A model generated the notes under the pieces. That model was not told where the DNA came from, searched no databases, and saw nothing but the letters and a program-made list of their open reading frames with translations. Positions 33,800 to 42,242 of a stretch of 62,727 nucleotides of DNA are shown here, piece after piece. How positions within the stretch are numbered: position 1 is the first letter of the stretch; every line of letters starts with the position of its first letter. This stretch comes from Virgibacillus_R byunsanensis (GTDB lineage Bacteria > Bacillota > Bacilli > Bacillales > Amphibacillaceae), in the NCBI RefSeq assembly GCF_042675965.1, contig NZ_JBHTKJ010000076.1, forward strand, positions 1 to 62,727, given 5' to 3'. Both the position numbers and the translations under genes were made by a program.

Positions 33800-34501
33800 A
33801 TGCGTACTCTATTATTTCAAGGATACATGTGGGGTTATATTTTAAGTAAAGCTAACAAATCATTTACGCTTAGTAAATTAAACAAGGCAGGTAAGAACAA
33901 AGAAAAACTGGAACTGATGGATAAAATCATTCTGAAATGTACCAGAAATTTAATTAAAATTTCTGGAGCCGACCTTACCATAACAGGAACAGAAAATATT
34001 CCTTTAGACGAACCTGTATTATATGTGAGCAACCATCAAGGTAATATGGATATTCCGATTTTATATTCAACAGCTCCTCAAACGATGGCTTTTGTTGCTA
34101 AAAAAGAAATGGAGAAAATTCCGTTGTTGGGTTACTGGATGAAAGAACGAGGATGTGTGTTTATCAACAGGGATAACGCACGTAGCTCCCTAAAGGCGAT
34201 TAATCAAGCAATAGAAAGTTTAAAATCAAATAATTCAATAGCAGTTTTTCCAGAAGGAACGAGAAGTAAAGGTCCTGAAATGGGAAACTTTAAATCGGGT
34301 AGTTTACGAATTGCGATTAAATCAGGGGTAAAAGTCATTCCTGTTACCTTCAAGGATTCTTATAAATTGATAGGAAAGAAGGGCAAAAACACACCAGCAA
34401 AAGTTTCTGTCCATTACTCTGCCCCCATCGATTCAAGAAATTTTAAAGATACAAATCAACTGGCCACAACAGTTCTAACACAAATTAAAAAACATTTGTA
34501 A
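33800..34501 (+). CDS. PlsC-like 1-acylglycerol-3-phosphate acyltransferase
   Basis: 233 codons, GAGGAAA before ATG. The acyltransferase block is at about 75-200: NHQGNMD (H-x4-D catalytic motif), GCVFINRDN, FPEGTRSKG and VIPVTF. The N terminus has a weak hydrophobic segment, so peripheral membrane attachment. It transfers an acyl chain to lysophosphatidic acid to give phosphatidic acid. It is a small single-gene unit within the accessory segment, between arsR-sulP (opposite strand) and IS debris, so it may be a second copy beside a core plsC elsewhere. Confidence 0.88.
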   Translation: MRTLLFQGYMWGYILSKANKSFTLSKLNKAGKNKEKLELMDKIILKCTRNLIKISGADLTITGTENIPLDEPVLYVSNHQGNMDIPILYSTAPQTMAFVAKKEMEKIPLLGYWMKERGCVFINRDNARSSLKAINQAIESLKSNNSIAVFPEGTRSKGPEMGNFKSGSLRIAIKSGVKVIPVTFKDSYKLIGKKGKNTPAKVSVHYSAPIDSRNFKDTNQLATTVLTQIKKHL

Positions 34502-34839
34502 CAGGACAAGTAGACAGTAAGAATTTTACTAGTCCCCCGTGGCAGCAAAAATCTTCGTAAATGTATTGATGATGGTTTAGCTGTTATTGTAAAAGAGTGC
34601 TTTCTGTAGCAGGATCCTTTTCATCCGCCACTTGTACAGCTAACCTTCCTATATCAGGTTTTGTTGTTGTGCTGCGCAGGCGTTTCAGAAGCATCAAACT
34701 TCTGGATCCACTAATACATCTGGTGATCCTTCAAACTACTCTCTTGTCACCACTTTGAAATGCTTAACTCATGAAGATATTGCTGGATCAGAGCAGAATG
34801 TATTTATCCAAATAATAAGCGAATTATCTTTTTAAAAAA

Positions 34840-35087
34840 ACATCCTAAATCACCGCAAAGGGATATGAAACGACACGATATATTTATCGCTGTTTTGTTT
34901 GTGATGGCTGTCCGTTACGAGAACAGTGAACACGATCCAAGTATGACAGGACAGTCCGTGTGAATCACCAGCTTAATACATACAAAGCACAGGTGAGGAA
35001 AAAATCTCCAAGTGAATTAGGCAAAGAACTTGCAGCAATACGCAAGACCGAAGTTGAAAGTGTCTTTGGCCATATCAAACAAAATTA
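34840..35087 (+). pseudogene. IS1182-family transposase C-terminal fragment
   Basis: Plus-strand pieces CDGCPLREQ (zinc-binding-like cysteines), VNHQLNTYKAQVRKKSPSEL and RKTEVESVFGHIKQN match the C terminus of IS1182-type DDE transposases, where the last Glu of the DDE triad lies in VESVFG. Frameshifts and a stop after KQN show it is dead. The 340 bases before it (34502-34839) hold no readable gene, only decayed sequence. Confidence 0.7.
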
Positions 35088-35101
35088 GGGCTCCCGTCGC
35101 T

Positions 35102-35155
35102 ATACTAAAAAACGAAAAGCCTGTGTCTATTGGTATACCAATGATCACAGGCTCT
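35102..35155 (-). terminator. Terminator of tRNA-Val
   Basis: Minus strand AGCCTGTGATCATTGGT/ACCAATAGACACAGGCT stem followed by TTTTCGTTTTTT, ten bases after the tRNA. Confidence 0.8.
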
Positions 35156-35164
35156 GTTCTATAA

Positions 35165-35237
35165 TGATTCCGATTGGGCTCGAACCAACGACCTCATGCC
35201 TGTCAAGCATGCGCTCTCCCAGCTGAGCTACGGAATC
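35165..35237 (-). tRNA. tRNA-Val (anticodon GAC)
   Basis: 73-base cloverleaf on the minus strand: acceptor GATTCCG/CGGAATC, D arm GCTCAGCTGGGAGAGC, anticodon stem CATGC-TTGACAG-GCATG with anticodon GAC, T arm ending GGTTCGAGCCC and discriminator A. CCA is not encoded. Confidence 0.93.
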
Positions 35238-35355
35238 GTGTTACATTAATTTATCGATACTCTTTTACTATATAGCAATACAATAATTTCTGTCAATATA
35301 AATTTGCTGTAAAAAGCATGTTGTCTTATTCCAGGAACAATCAAGTTCACAGACA

Positions 35356-35470
35356 ATTTTATCAGCACTTTTTTCGTTATATCAGTAAATTTTGTGCTTT
35401 CATCAGCACTTTTTCTATTTTATCAGCAAATTTTGTACTTTTATCAGCATTTTGGCACTTTTATCAGCGT
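35356..35470. repeat. Iteron array 1, six 20-21 bp units
   Basis: ATCAGC or close variant at 35361, 35381 (ATCAGT), 35402, 35422, 35443 and 35463; spacings 20, 21, 20, 21, 20. Unit consensus TTTTATCAGCAnTTTT. It lies about 70 bases upstream of the ABC exporter promoter. Confidence 0.85.
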
Positions 35471-35537
35471 ATTTGTCATTTTACACTCATCCACCTTGTC
35501 ACCTCCCCCCAGTTACTTCTGCTCTCGAAATAGATCC

Positions 35538-35567
35538 TTGGATAAATTACGAGTTTCCTATTATAAT
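35538..35567 (+). promoter_or_regulatory. SigA-type promoter of the ABC exporter operon
   Basis: TTGGAT (35538-35543), 18-base spacer, TATAAT (35562-35567), about 50 bases before the GTG start. Confidence 0.6.
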
Positions 35568-35618
35568 AGAATGAAAATTGTCTTTATTTTAATATCGGAC
35601 ATCGGAGGTTTTACTACT

Positions 35619-37349
35619 GTGAGAAATGTTTTTGGCTTTTTGAAATCATATAAGCTGCCGATTGCAGTTGCCTATTCGCTGATGCTTATTGAGCTTGCAG
35701 TGGAGCTACTACTTCCTTTCTTTTTAGGAAAGATGATTAATGACGGGGTAATGAATCAAGACTTAGACAATATAGTGATGTGGGGCAGTATTATGATTGG
35801 CCTTGCATTTACGGCATTTGTTGCAGGTATTTTTAATTCTTTTTTTGCATCTCATACGAGTTTAGGATTAGCGTATGATATTCGGGAAAAGTTATTTCAT
35901 AAAATCCAGTCGTTCTCATTTGCGAATTTGAATCAATATCCGACGTCTGGGCTCGTGACGCGATTTACCAATGATGTGCGTCAAATTCAGAATACGATTT
36001 TTATGGCACTTCGAATTATGAGTAAGGCTCCTTTAATTGTTATTGGCGGGGTAATTATGGCTTTTGTGGTGAACGCAAAGCTAGCACTTATTTTCCTGAT
36101 TACGGTCCCACTTCTTGTTGGTTTCCTATTATGGGTGCTTAAGATAGCGAGTAACATGTTCGACAAGGTTCAAAAGCGTGTCGATAACGTCAACCGGGTT
36201 ATGCAGGAAAATTTGGCTGGGATGCGTCTCATCAAAGCATTTCTCAGACGTAATTTTGAAGAGAATAGGTTTACTAAGGCTAATGGTGACCTTGCCAGTA
36301 TGACACGTTCTACGTTCCGGTTTGTTGAAGCGTCTATGCCGATTCTTCTTTTCGTGATGAATATGAGTTTGATTTCTATTCTTTGGTTTGGAAATATGCA
36401 GGCTATTGCTGGTGATTCATCCGTTGGTGATGTTGTTGCAATTGTTAACTATGCCCTACGTGTTTCCATGTCGATCTCGATGTTCACATTCATTATCATG
36501 GCTTTTTCACGGGCAAAAGCATCTTCTGAGCGCTTGAGTGAGGTGCTTAAACTGGATGTGGATTTAGTAGATCATCTCGATGCAAATGATGAAGCTGGTA
36601 TTACAGAAGGAAAAATTGAATTTCAAGATGTTCGTTTTACGTATCCAGCTACAGATAAAACAATTCTGGAAGATATCTCATTCATGGTAAAACCAAATGA
36701 GAAACTGGCGATTATTGGCGCGACCGGTGCTGGTAAAACATCGATGTTCCAGCTAATTCCGCGTCTTTACGATATAGATCATGGGCAACTATCATTGGAT
36801 GATAAACCAATTACATCCTATACATTAGATCAACTGAGACGAAGCATTGGTTATATACCTCAAAATCCGTTACTGTTTACTGGAAGTATTACGGATAACA
36901 TTGCTTGGGGTAAAAATAATGCAACTACACAGGAAATTATTCAAGCTGCGCGTGATGCACAGATTCACGAGACGGTTATGGAGCTTCCTGATCAGTACAA
37001 CACAAAGATTGGGCAAAAAGGGGTAAATTTATCAGGGGGTCAAAAACAACGGATTTCCATTGCACGTGCGCTGATTCGCCGCCCAAAAATTCTTATGCTT
37101 GATGACAGTACGAGTGCATTGGATCTAGCAACAGAGTCACGCCTACTTAAAGCAATCCAACAAGACGACTGCACCATGCTGATTATCACACAAAAGATCT
37201 CCACCGCTATGAGTGCAGATCGTATTTTATTAATGGATTATGGAAAAGTTTTAACAATCGGTACACATGATGAGCTTCTCCGGGAATCTGAGTTATACCA
37301 AAACATTGTAGAATCGCAATTTGGAAAGGAGTACCCGTATGCTTTTTAA
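35619..37349 (+). CDS. yheI: ABC multidrug exporter subunit, YheI-like
   Basis: 576 codons with GTG 35619 as start (CGGAGGT ten bases upstream). The frame is open another 75 codons back through the iteron array, which is not coding. Membrane domain with six helices (about 1-310), then the ATPase (about 330-570): Walker A GATGAGKTS, signature LSGGQKQR, Walker B ILMLDDSTSALD. Walker B ends in Asp-Asp rather than Asp-Glu, so this is the half with the non-canonical site in a heterodimeric exporter such as B. subtilis YheI-YheH, where YheI is similar in size (585). It exports drugs or lipids in partnership with the next gene, with which it overlaps by 11 bases. Confidence 0.9.
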   Translation: MRNVFGFLKSYKLPIAVAYSLMLIELAVELLLPFFLGKMINDGVMNQDLDNIVMWGSIMIGLAFTAFVAGIFNSFFASHTSLGLAYDIREKLFHKIQSFSFANLNQYPTSGLVTRFTNDVRQIQNTIFMALRIMSKAPLIVIGGVIMAFVVNAKLALIFLITVPLLVGFLLWVLKIASNMFDKVQKRVDNVNRVMQENLAGMRLIKAFLRRNFEENRFTKANGDLASMTRSTFRFVEASMPILLFVMNMSLISILWFGNMQAIAGDSSVGDVVAIVNYALRVSMSISMFTFIIMAFSRAKASSERLSEVLKLDVDLVDHLDANDEAGITEGKIEFQDVRFTYPATDKTILEDISFMVKPNEKLAIIGATGAGKTSMFQLIPRLYDIDHGQLSLDDKPITSYTLDQLRRSIGYIPQNPLLFTGSITDNIAWGKNNATTQEIIQAARDAQIHETVMELPDQYNTKIGQKGVNLSGGQKQRISIARALIRRPKILMLDDSTSALDLATESRLLKAIQQDDCTMLIITQKISTAMSADRILLMDYGKVLTIGTHDELLRESELYQNIVESQFGKEYPYAF

Positions 37350-39171
37350 ACAACTGAAGAAACCTTTTCAATATGAGCGGATTCCATTAGATAATGTTAA
37401 GCATGATAAAAAAGATAAGGCACGAAATACATGGGGAACGGTAAAACGAATCTGGTCTTATTTGTCCCGTGAAAAAGCAAAACTCATTCTGGTTATCTTT
37501 ATGGTATTAATCAGCTCAGGGTTAGCCCTACTCGGTCCTTATATGATTGGCATGGCGATTGATGATTACATCGTCGAACAAGAAACTTCAGGACTAGGCA
37601 TGCTGTTAATTGGTCTTATTTTCATCTATCTGTTCCACTCCCTTTCGATCTTTTTACAAAATTTCTGGATGGTCGGGATCGCCCAAAACACCGTATATGA
37701 TTTACGATCTGATTTATTTCATCAGTTCCACCGTCTGCCGATTTCGTACTTTGATAAACGTCAGCACGGGGAACTAATGAGCCGAATTACAAATGACATT
37801 GACAACGTGAACAACACGCTCAATCAGTCCGTTATTCAAATTTTTGCAAGTATTTTAACGCTTGTAGGAACGGTTGTTGTGATGCTGATACTCAGTCCAA
37901 TCCTGACCGTTGTAACGATGGCAATTATTCCATTTATGTTTTTTGCAATGAAATGGATTACCAAACGCACTGGTCCTCTTTATAAATTACAGCAAAACCA
38001 CCTTGGGGAGCTGAATGGCTATGTAGAGGAAACGGTGTCTGGACAGCATATTGTCAAAACATTTTCCCAGGAAGAACGCGTGATAAGAGAATTTGAAGGA
38101 AGAAATAACGAGCTGCGGCATTCTGGCTTTTGGGCAATGACGTTTGCCGGTTTTATTCCAAAAGTAATGAACATGCTGAACTTCTTAAGCTTTGCCCTGA
38201 TTGCATTAGTTGGTGGTATTTTAGCGATTAATGGTACTGGACTTGTTACAGTTGGTGTTATCGTTATTTTCACGGAATACGCACGACAGTTTACTCGTCC
38301 ATTAAATGAGCTGTCGAATCAATTCAATATGTTACTTTCCGCTGTAGCTGGAGCAGAACGGGTTTTCAAAGTGATCGATGAGGAGCAAGAGGAAACAGAT
38401 GAACATGATGCCAAACAGGTAGAAGAAACAAATGGACATCTCGCTTTTGATCATGTGTCATTCGCTTATGAGGATACACCTATTTTAAAAGACATTAGCT
38501 TTGAAGCGAAGTCTGGTGAGACAGTTGCTTTTGTGGGTCATACCGGTGCTGGAAAAACAACTATTATTAATCTCATATCTCGCTTTTATAATTATGACGA
38601 AGGGCAAATAACACTGGACGGGATCGCATTAAAAGATATTAAACGTTCCAGTTTAAGAACACACATGGCATTCGTATTACAGGATTCCTTTTTATTTCAT
38701 GGAACCATTCGGGAAAATATCCGCTACGGACGTTTAGATGCAACGAATGAAGAAATCATCGATGCTGCAAAAGATGCTAATGCGCATGAATTTATTGATC
38801 ATCTCCCTGAAGGGTATGATACCATTTTGGATCAAACTGGTTCTGGAATCAGTCAAGGCCAAAAGCAATTAATAACTATTGCCCGGGCAATACTCGCTGA
38901 ACCTTCTATTCTCATTTTGGATGAAGCGACCAGTAATATTGATACCATTACTGAATTGAAAATCCAGGATGCTCTCAAACGATTGATGTATGGCAGAACT
39001 AGTTTCGTCATCGCCCATCGCTTGAACACCATCCAGGAAGCCGATAAAATAATTATGCTTAAGAATGGGGAAATTATTGAGAAAGGGTCACATAACGAAT
39101 TAATTAAAGTTAGAGGAAATTACTATGACCTGTACAAAGGCCAGCTTAAACAACAAGCAAGTGGGGCATAA
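37339..39171 (+). CDS. yheH: ABC multidrug exporter subunit, YheH-like
   Basis: 610 codons from ATG 37339, AAAGGAG seven bases ahead. Six membrane helices (about 40-330) followed by the ATPase: Walker A GHTGAGKTT, signature region SGISQGQKQL, Walker B ILILDEATSNID. The Walker B Glu is present but the signature LSGGQ reads ISQGQ, the usual asymmetry of YheH-type subunits. Together with the preceding subunit it forms one heterodimer with one canonical and one altered ATP site. In B. subtilis this pair affects drug export and sporulation kinase activation (family knowledge). The two genes are translationally coupled. Confidence 0.9.
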   Translation: MLFKQLKKPFQYERIPLDNVKHDKKDKARNTWGTVKRIWSYLSREKAKLILVIFMVLISSGLALLGPYMIGMAIDDYIVEQETSGLGMLLIGLIFIYLFHSLSIFLQNFWMVGIAQNTVYDLRSDLFHQFHRLPISYFDKRQHGELMSRITNDIDNVNNTLNQSVIQIFASILTLVGTVVVMLILSPILTVVTMAIIPFMFFAMKWITKRTGPLYKLQQNHLGELNGYVEETVSGQHIVKTFSQEERVIREFEGRNNELRHSGFWAMTFAGFIPKVMNMLNFLSFALIALVGGILAINGTGLVTVGVIVIFTEYARQFTRPLNELSNQFNMLLSAVAGAERVFKVIDEEQEETDEHDAKQVEETNGHLAFDHVSFAYEDTPILKDISFEAKSGETVAFVGHTGAGKTTIINLISRFYNYDEGQITLDGIALKDIKRSSLRTHMAFVLQDSFLFHGTIRENIRYGRLDATNEEIIDAAKDANAHEFIDHLPEGYDTILDQTGSGISQGQKQLITIARAILAEPSILILDEATSNIDTITELKIQDALKRLMYGRTSFVIAHRLNTIQEADKIIMLKNGEIIEKGSHNELIKVRGNYYDLYKGQLKQQASGA

Positions 39172-39243
39172 TGCATCTTGTTCGAAATAATGATATCCTT
39201 AACAAAGGATCGTAATCAATCAGGTTAAGATAGTAAAAATGAG

Positions 39244-39978
39244 GTGGTAACAATCGGACGCAAAGGATCCTTTATCGAAAAACAAATTGAAAGTAAGTAT
39301 TTAAATGAAACAATGACACTAAAGTTATATCAGCCAGAATCGTTTTCACCTTTATATAAATATCACATTTGTATCATGCAGGACGGAAATGACTACTTCC
39401 AATTAGGCAGAGTTGCAACGTTAAGTGATAAACTCCACGAAGAGAATGACATAACAAATACCATATTTGTTGGTATTCACTACCAAGATAAATTTGATCG
39501 CAAGGATAAATATCATCCAAGTGGACAGCAGCAGGATGACTACATTAAATTCCTTGTACATGAAGTTGTTCCACTCTTAGACGAGGAGCTTCCTACGTAT
39601 CATATGGGGCATTCTCGTGCACTGATGGGCGACTCACTTGCAGGCACGCTAGCATTAATGACCGCATTGAAGTACCCGAACACGTTTGGGAAAGTGATTA
39701 TGCAATCGCCATATGTTGATCACACCGTTTTACATGCAGTACAAGATGCAAAAGGACTTCATTCTATTGATATTTATCATACGATTGGTACTGCTGAAAC
39801 CGAAGTGGACACAACTGCTGGTAAAAAAGAAGATTTCATAACACCAAACCGTGTGTTAAACAACCTGTTAAATGAAAAAGGTGCAAGCTACACATACCAT
39901 GAGCTAGAAGACGGAGCACATACGTGGAAATATTGGCAAAAAGATTTAACAAGAGCATTAACCTCTATGTTTGATTAA
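39244..39978 (+). CDS. yjcH: YjcH-like esterase (alpha/beta hydrolase)
   Basis: 244 codons. Esterase-D-like fold: HICIMQDGNDYF near the N terminus (oxyanion region), nucleophile elbow MGDSLAG (about 127-133) and the late His in EDGAHTW (about 226). It resembles B. subtilis YjcH, whose gene also neighbours yjcG and yjcF. Substrate unknown; related proteins hydrolyse siderophore or sugar esters. The start is unclear: the GTG at 39244 lies inside GAGGTGG, which looks like a ribosome site for a non-ATG start a few codons later (ATC at 39253), so the N terminus is uncertain by a few residues. Confidence 0.8.
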   Translation: MVTIGRKGSFIEKQIESKYLNETMTLKLYQPESFSPLYKYHICIMQDGNDYFQLGRVATLSDKLHEENDITNTIFVGIHYQDKFDRKDKYHPSGQQQDDYIKFLVHEVVPLLDEELPTYHMGHSRALMGDSLAGTLALMTALKYPNTFGKVIMQSPYVDHTVLHAVQDAKGLHSIDIYHTIGTAETEVDTTAGKKEDFITPNRVLNNLLNEKGASYTYHELEDGAHTWKYWQKDLTRALTSMFD

Positions 39979-40042
39979 AAACAAAAGCGTAACCGTGCAG
40001 GATTGTTATCGTTATGAAGTAGGCCAATATAATAAAAATTAG

Positions 40043-40180
40043 AAAACTTGGCTTATCGTTAAAGGGATTCTTAGTAAGCGTACCTTGCTTTCTTAGAAGC
40101 CATTATGCTCTGGAGTGCAAGCCTTAGTTGCACTTATGTAGGTAAGAAAGTTTTATATTTTCTTATCTACTAAAAAATAA
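40043..40180 (+). repeat. Repeat family D, near full-length copy
   Basis: Begins AACTTGGCTTATCGTTAAAG and ends TTCTTATCTACTAAAAAA. A matching near full-length copy lies inverted at 52649-52792. It sits between yjcH and yjcG and separates their transcription units. Otherwise the stretch 39979-40308 shows nothing. Confidence 0.75.
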
Positions 40181-40308
40181 ATATCTCATTTACCAGAATT
40201 TTTGTTATAATGGAAGGTAAATAAAAGGTCAGTTTGAAATAGTGAATAAACGAAAAGATTTCCAAACAACATGACAATTATCGTAAATTACTATAGGAGG
40301 TTATTATT

Positions 40309-40827
40309 ATGAAGTATGGTATCGCTATTTTTCCATCAAAGCCAGTCCAAGACGAAATCAACTCATACAGAAAACGTTATGATCCGCACTATGCACTTAT
40401 TCCGCCACATTTGACGTTAAAAGAGGCGTTTGAGGCTGACGATGACACCATTTATGAACTTATAACAGAGTTGAAACATATCGCAAACGAACAAGAGCCA
40501 TTTACGATTAATATCAATAAGGTTAGTACGTTTGCGCCTGTTACAAACACGATCTACTTGAAAGTTGAACCAATTCAAGAACTCGATGACTTATTCGATA
40601 AAATGCAAACTGGAAAATTCCCGAAAAATATGGAGTACAATTTTGTACCTCATATTACAATCGCTCAAAAACTGTCACATGACGAGTATTCAGACGTTTT
40701 TGGCAGCATGCAAATGAAAGACATTAAACTACAAGACACCGTTGATCGCTTCCAACTACTATACCAACTAGAAAACGGCTCATGGACAGTATATGACTCA
40801 TTTGTTTTTGGTAAGGAATACGTTTAA
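40309..40827 (+). CDS. yjcG: YjcG-like 2'-5' RNA ligase/cyclic phosphodiesterase family protein
   Basis: 172 codons, AGGAGG before ATG. Two H-x-T/S-x motifs, PHLTLKE (about 34-40) and PHITIAQ (about 118-124), define the LigT/2H phosphoesterase fold, with the two His in one active cleft. It matches B. subtilis YjcG (171) in size and position in a yjcHGF block. 2H proteins act on 2',3'-cyclic phosphates or 2'-5' linked nucleotides; the substrate here is unknown. The downstream yjcF starts on the base after this stop, so they are one operon. Confidence 0.9.
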   Translation: MKYGIAIFPSKPVQDEINSYRKRYDPHYALIPPHLTLKEAFEADDDTIYELITELKHIANEQEPFTININKVSTFAPVTNTIYLKVEPIQELDDLFDKMQTGKFPKNMEYNFVPHITIAQKLSHDEYSDVFGSMQMKDIKLQDTVDRFQLLYQLENGSWTVYDSFVFGKEYV

Positions 40828-41253
40828 TTGGATATAAAGATCATTCAAACAAACGAAGAACGCGAACAAGCATATCAAGTGCGAACGGTTGTTTTTGTAG
40901 AGGAGCAAAAGGTGCCACCTGAAGAAGAAGTCGACCAGCATGAAGAAGAAGCCATCCATTTTGTTGGATATGAAGATGGTAAGCCAATTGCGGCAAGTCG
41001 CTTGCGTTTGGTTGAGAGCTACGGGAAATTAGAACGCATTTGTGTCATGAAGGAACATCGGGGAAAATCATATGGTTCACAGATTATACAAGCAATGGAA
41101 GACGAAATTTCAAAAAATGGTTACAAAAAAGCAAAACTAAATGCACAAACACATGCTGAGGATTTTTATCAGCATCTTGGGTATGAAACGATATCAGGTG
41201 AATTTATGGATGCTGGAATACCACATGTAACCATGGTAAAACAGTTAAATTAA
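40828..41253 (+). CDS. yjcF: YjcF-like GNAT acetyltransferase
   Basis: 141 codons with a TTG start immediately after the yjcG stop; AAGGA lies ten bases upstream within yjcG. It is of the GNAT fold: FVEEQKVPPEEEVDQHE near the N terminus, acetyl-CoA-binding ERICVMKEHRGKSYGSQII (about 69-87; R/Q-x-x-G/A-x-G/S variant) and the late NAQTHAEDFYQHLGYE. Size and neighbourhood agree with B. subtilis YjcF. It probably acetylates a small amine or thiol compound; the acceptor is not known. Confidence 0.9.
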   Translation: MDIKIIQTNEEREQAYQVRTVVFVEEQKVPPEEEVDQHEEEAIHFVGYEDGKPIAASRLRLVESYGKLERICVMKEHRGKSYGSQIIQAMEDEISKNGYKKAKLNAQTHAEDFYQHLGYETISGEFMDAGIPHVTMVKQLN

Positions 41254-41255
41254 GA

Positions 41256-41301
41256 CATTATAAAGGGGGGGGATTCCATATGGAGTTCCCCCTTTATAAT
41301 G
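41256..41301. terminator. Long palindrome after yjcF, likely terminator
   Basis: CATTATAAAGGGGG/CCCCCTTTATAATG arms enclosing a second near-palindrome around CCATATGG. There is no long T-run on the plus side, so it may act as bidirectional stem or processing site. Confidence 0.65.
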
Positions 41302-41337
41302 TGGTGAAAAAAGCGTACCAATCAAACAAATCCACAG

Positions 41338-41455
41338 TTTATCAGCACTTTTTAAGATTTATCAGCGGAACTCGTGATTTATCAGCACTATTTCAATTTT
41401 ATCAGCGAATTTTAGAATTTATCAGCACTTTTCAACAGTTTATCAGCATTTTTAA
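41338..41455. repeat. Iteron array 2, six 20-21 bp units
   Basis: ATCAGC at 41341, 41361, 41381, 41401, 41421 and 41442; spacings 20, 20, 20, 20, 21. Same unit consensus TTTATCAGCAnTTTT as array 1 at 35356-35470 and the same number of units. It lies upstream of the DUF421 gene. Confidence 0.87.
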
Positions 41456-41534
41456 AACTTTCTTTCTCCATGCATGACTTCTCTCTTAACGGTTAAGCTA
41501 AATAAAGACTTTTTCATGAGGGGAAAATTTTAAT

Positions 41535-42230
41535 ATGAATCACTATTTACCTATGCTTTATGATACTCTCTTTGGCTTCTTTGCTTTATTCCTTCTAACT
41601 AAAATCCTCGGCAAAACACAGATATCACAACTGACGGCATTTGATTTTATATCGGCTTTAATATTAGGTGAATTAGTTGGGAATGCTTTGTTTGATAAAG
41701 AAGCTGGAATACCCGAAATAGCATTCGTAATTACTTTATGGGGTGGATTATTATATTTAACCGAGATCATTACACAAAAATACAAACGAACTCGTTCGCT
41801 TCTAGAAGGCAGTCCGGCTATTGTTATTCATAAAGGGAAACTAATTTATGACGTTATGAAAAAAAATAATCTGGACATTAATCAACTGCAAAATATGCTG
41901 CGAACAAAAAATGTCTTTTCGATTCAGGAGGTTGAGCATGCTATCTTAGAAACAAATGGTACTGTTTCTGTTTTAAGAAAGCCGGCCTACCAGACACCAA
42001 CAAAAGAGGATTTAAATGTGTACCAAACTCCCGCTAATCTTTCTGTAATGCTGATAAATGATGGTGAGGTTATTTATGATAACCTTGCTGAATTTAATCT
42101 AAGTGAGGAATGGCTTTATGTTCAACTCGAGCAACAAAAAACGGAGCTTTCGGATGTATTTTATGCAGAGTACATGGAGGGTAAGCGACTATTCATTCTT
42201 CCTTACGTAAACAAAAAAGATAGCCAATAG
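41535..42230 (+). CDS. DUF421 (YetF/YkjA-type) membrane protein
   Basis: 231 codons, GAGGGGA before ATG. Three N-terminal membrane helices (about 8-26, 38-54 and 60-80), with the family words LGKTQISQLTAFDF and ILGELVGNA. The C-terminal half (about 85-230) is the soluble DUF421 domain, with SLLEGSPAIVIHKGKL and NNLDINQLQNMLR. Bacillus has several such proteins (YetF, YrbG, YdfS, YkjA); some help maintain the germinant receptor or spore membrane state, others are unassigned. Iteron array 2 lies 80 bases upstream, suggesting shared control with the ABC exporter (inference). Confidence 0.88.
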   Translation: MNHYLPMLYDTLFGFFALFLLTKILGKTQISQLTAFDFISALILGELVGNALFDKEAGIPEIAFVITLWGGLLYLTEIITQKYKRTRSLLEGSPAIVIHKGKLIYDVMKKNNLDINQLQNMLRTKNVFSIQEVEHAILETNGTVSVLRKPAYQTPTKEDLNVYQTPANLSVMLINDGEVIYDNLAEFNLSEEWLYVQLEQQKTELSDVFYAEYMEGKRLFILPYVNKKDSQ

Positions 42231-42242
42231 ACATTTAATTAT

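Noticed and set aside
35356..35470. CRISPR array
   Set aside because: Units are about ten bases with ten-base intervals and low complexity; no repeat of 24-40 bases, no unique spacers, no cas genes.
35394..35618. 75-codon N-terminal extension of the YheI-like protein through the iteron array
   Set aside because: The translated part is an artefact of the repeats; CGGAGGT plus GTG at 35619 gives a normal YheI length.
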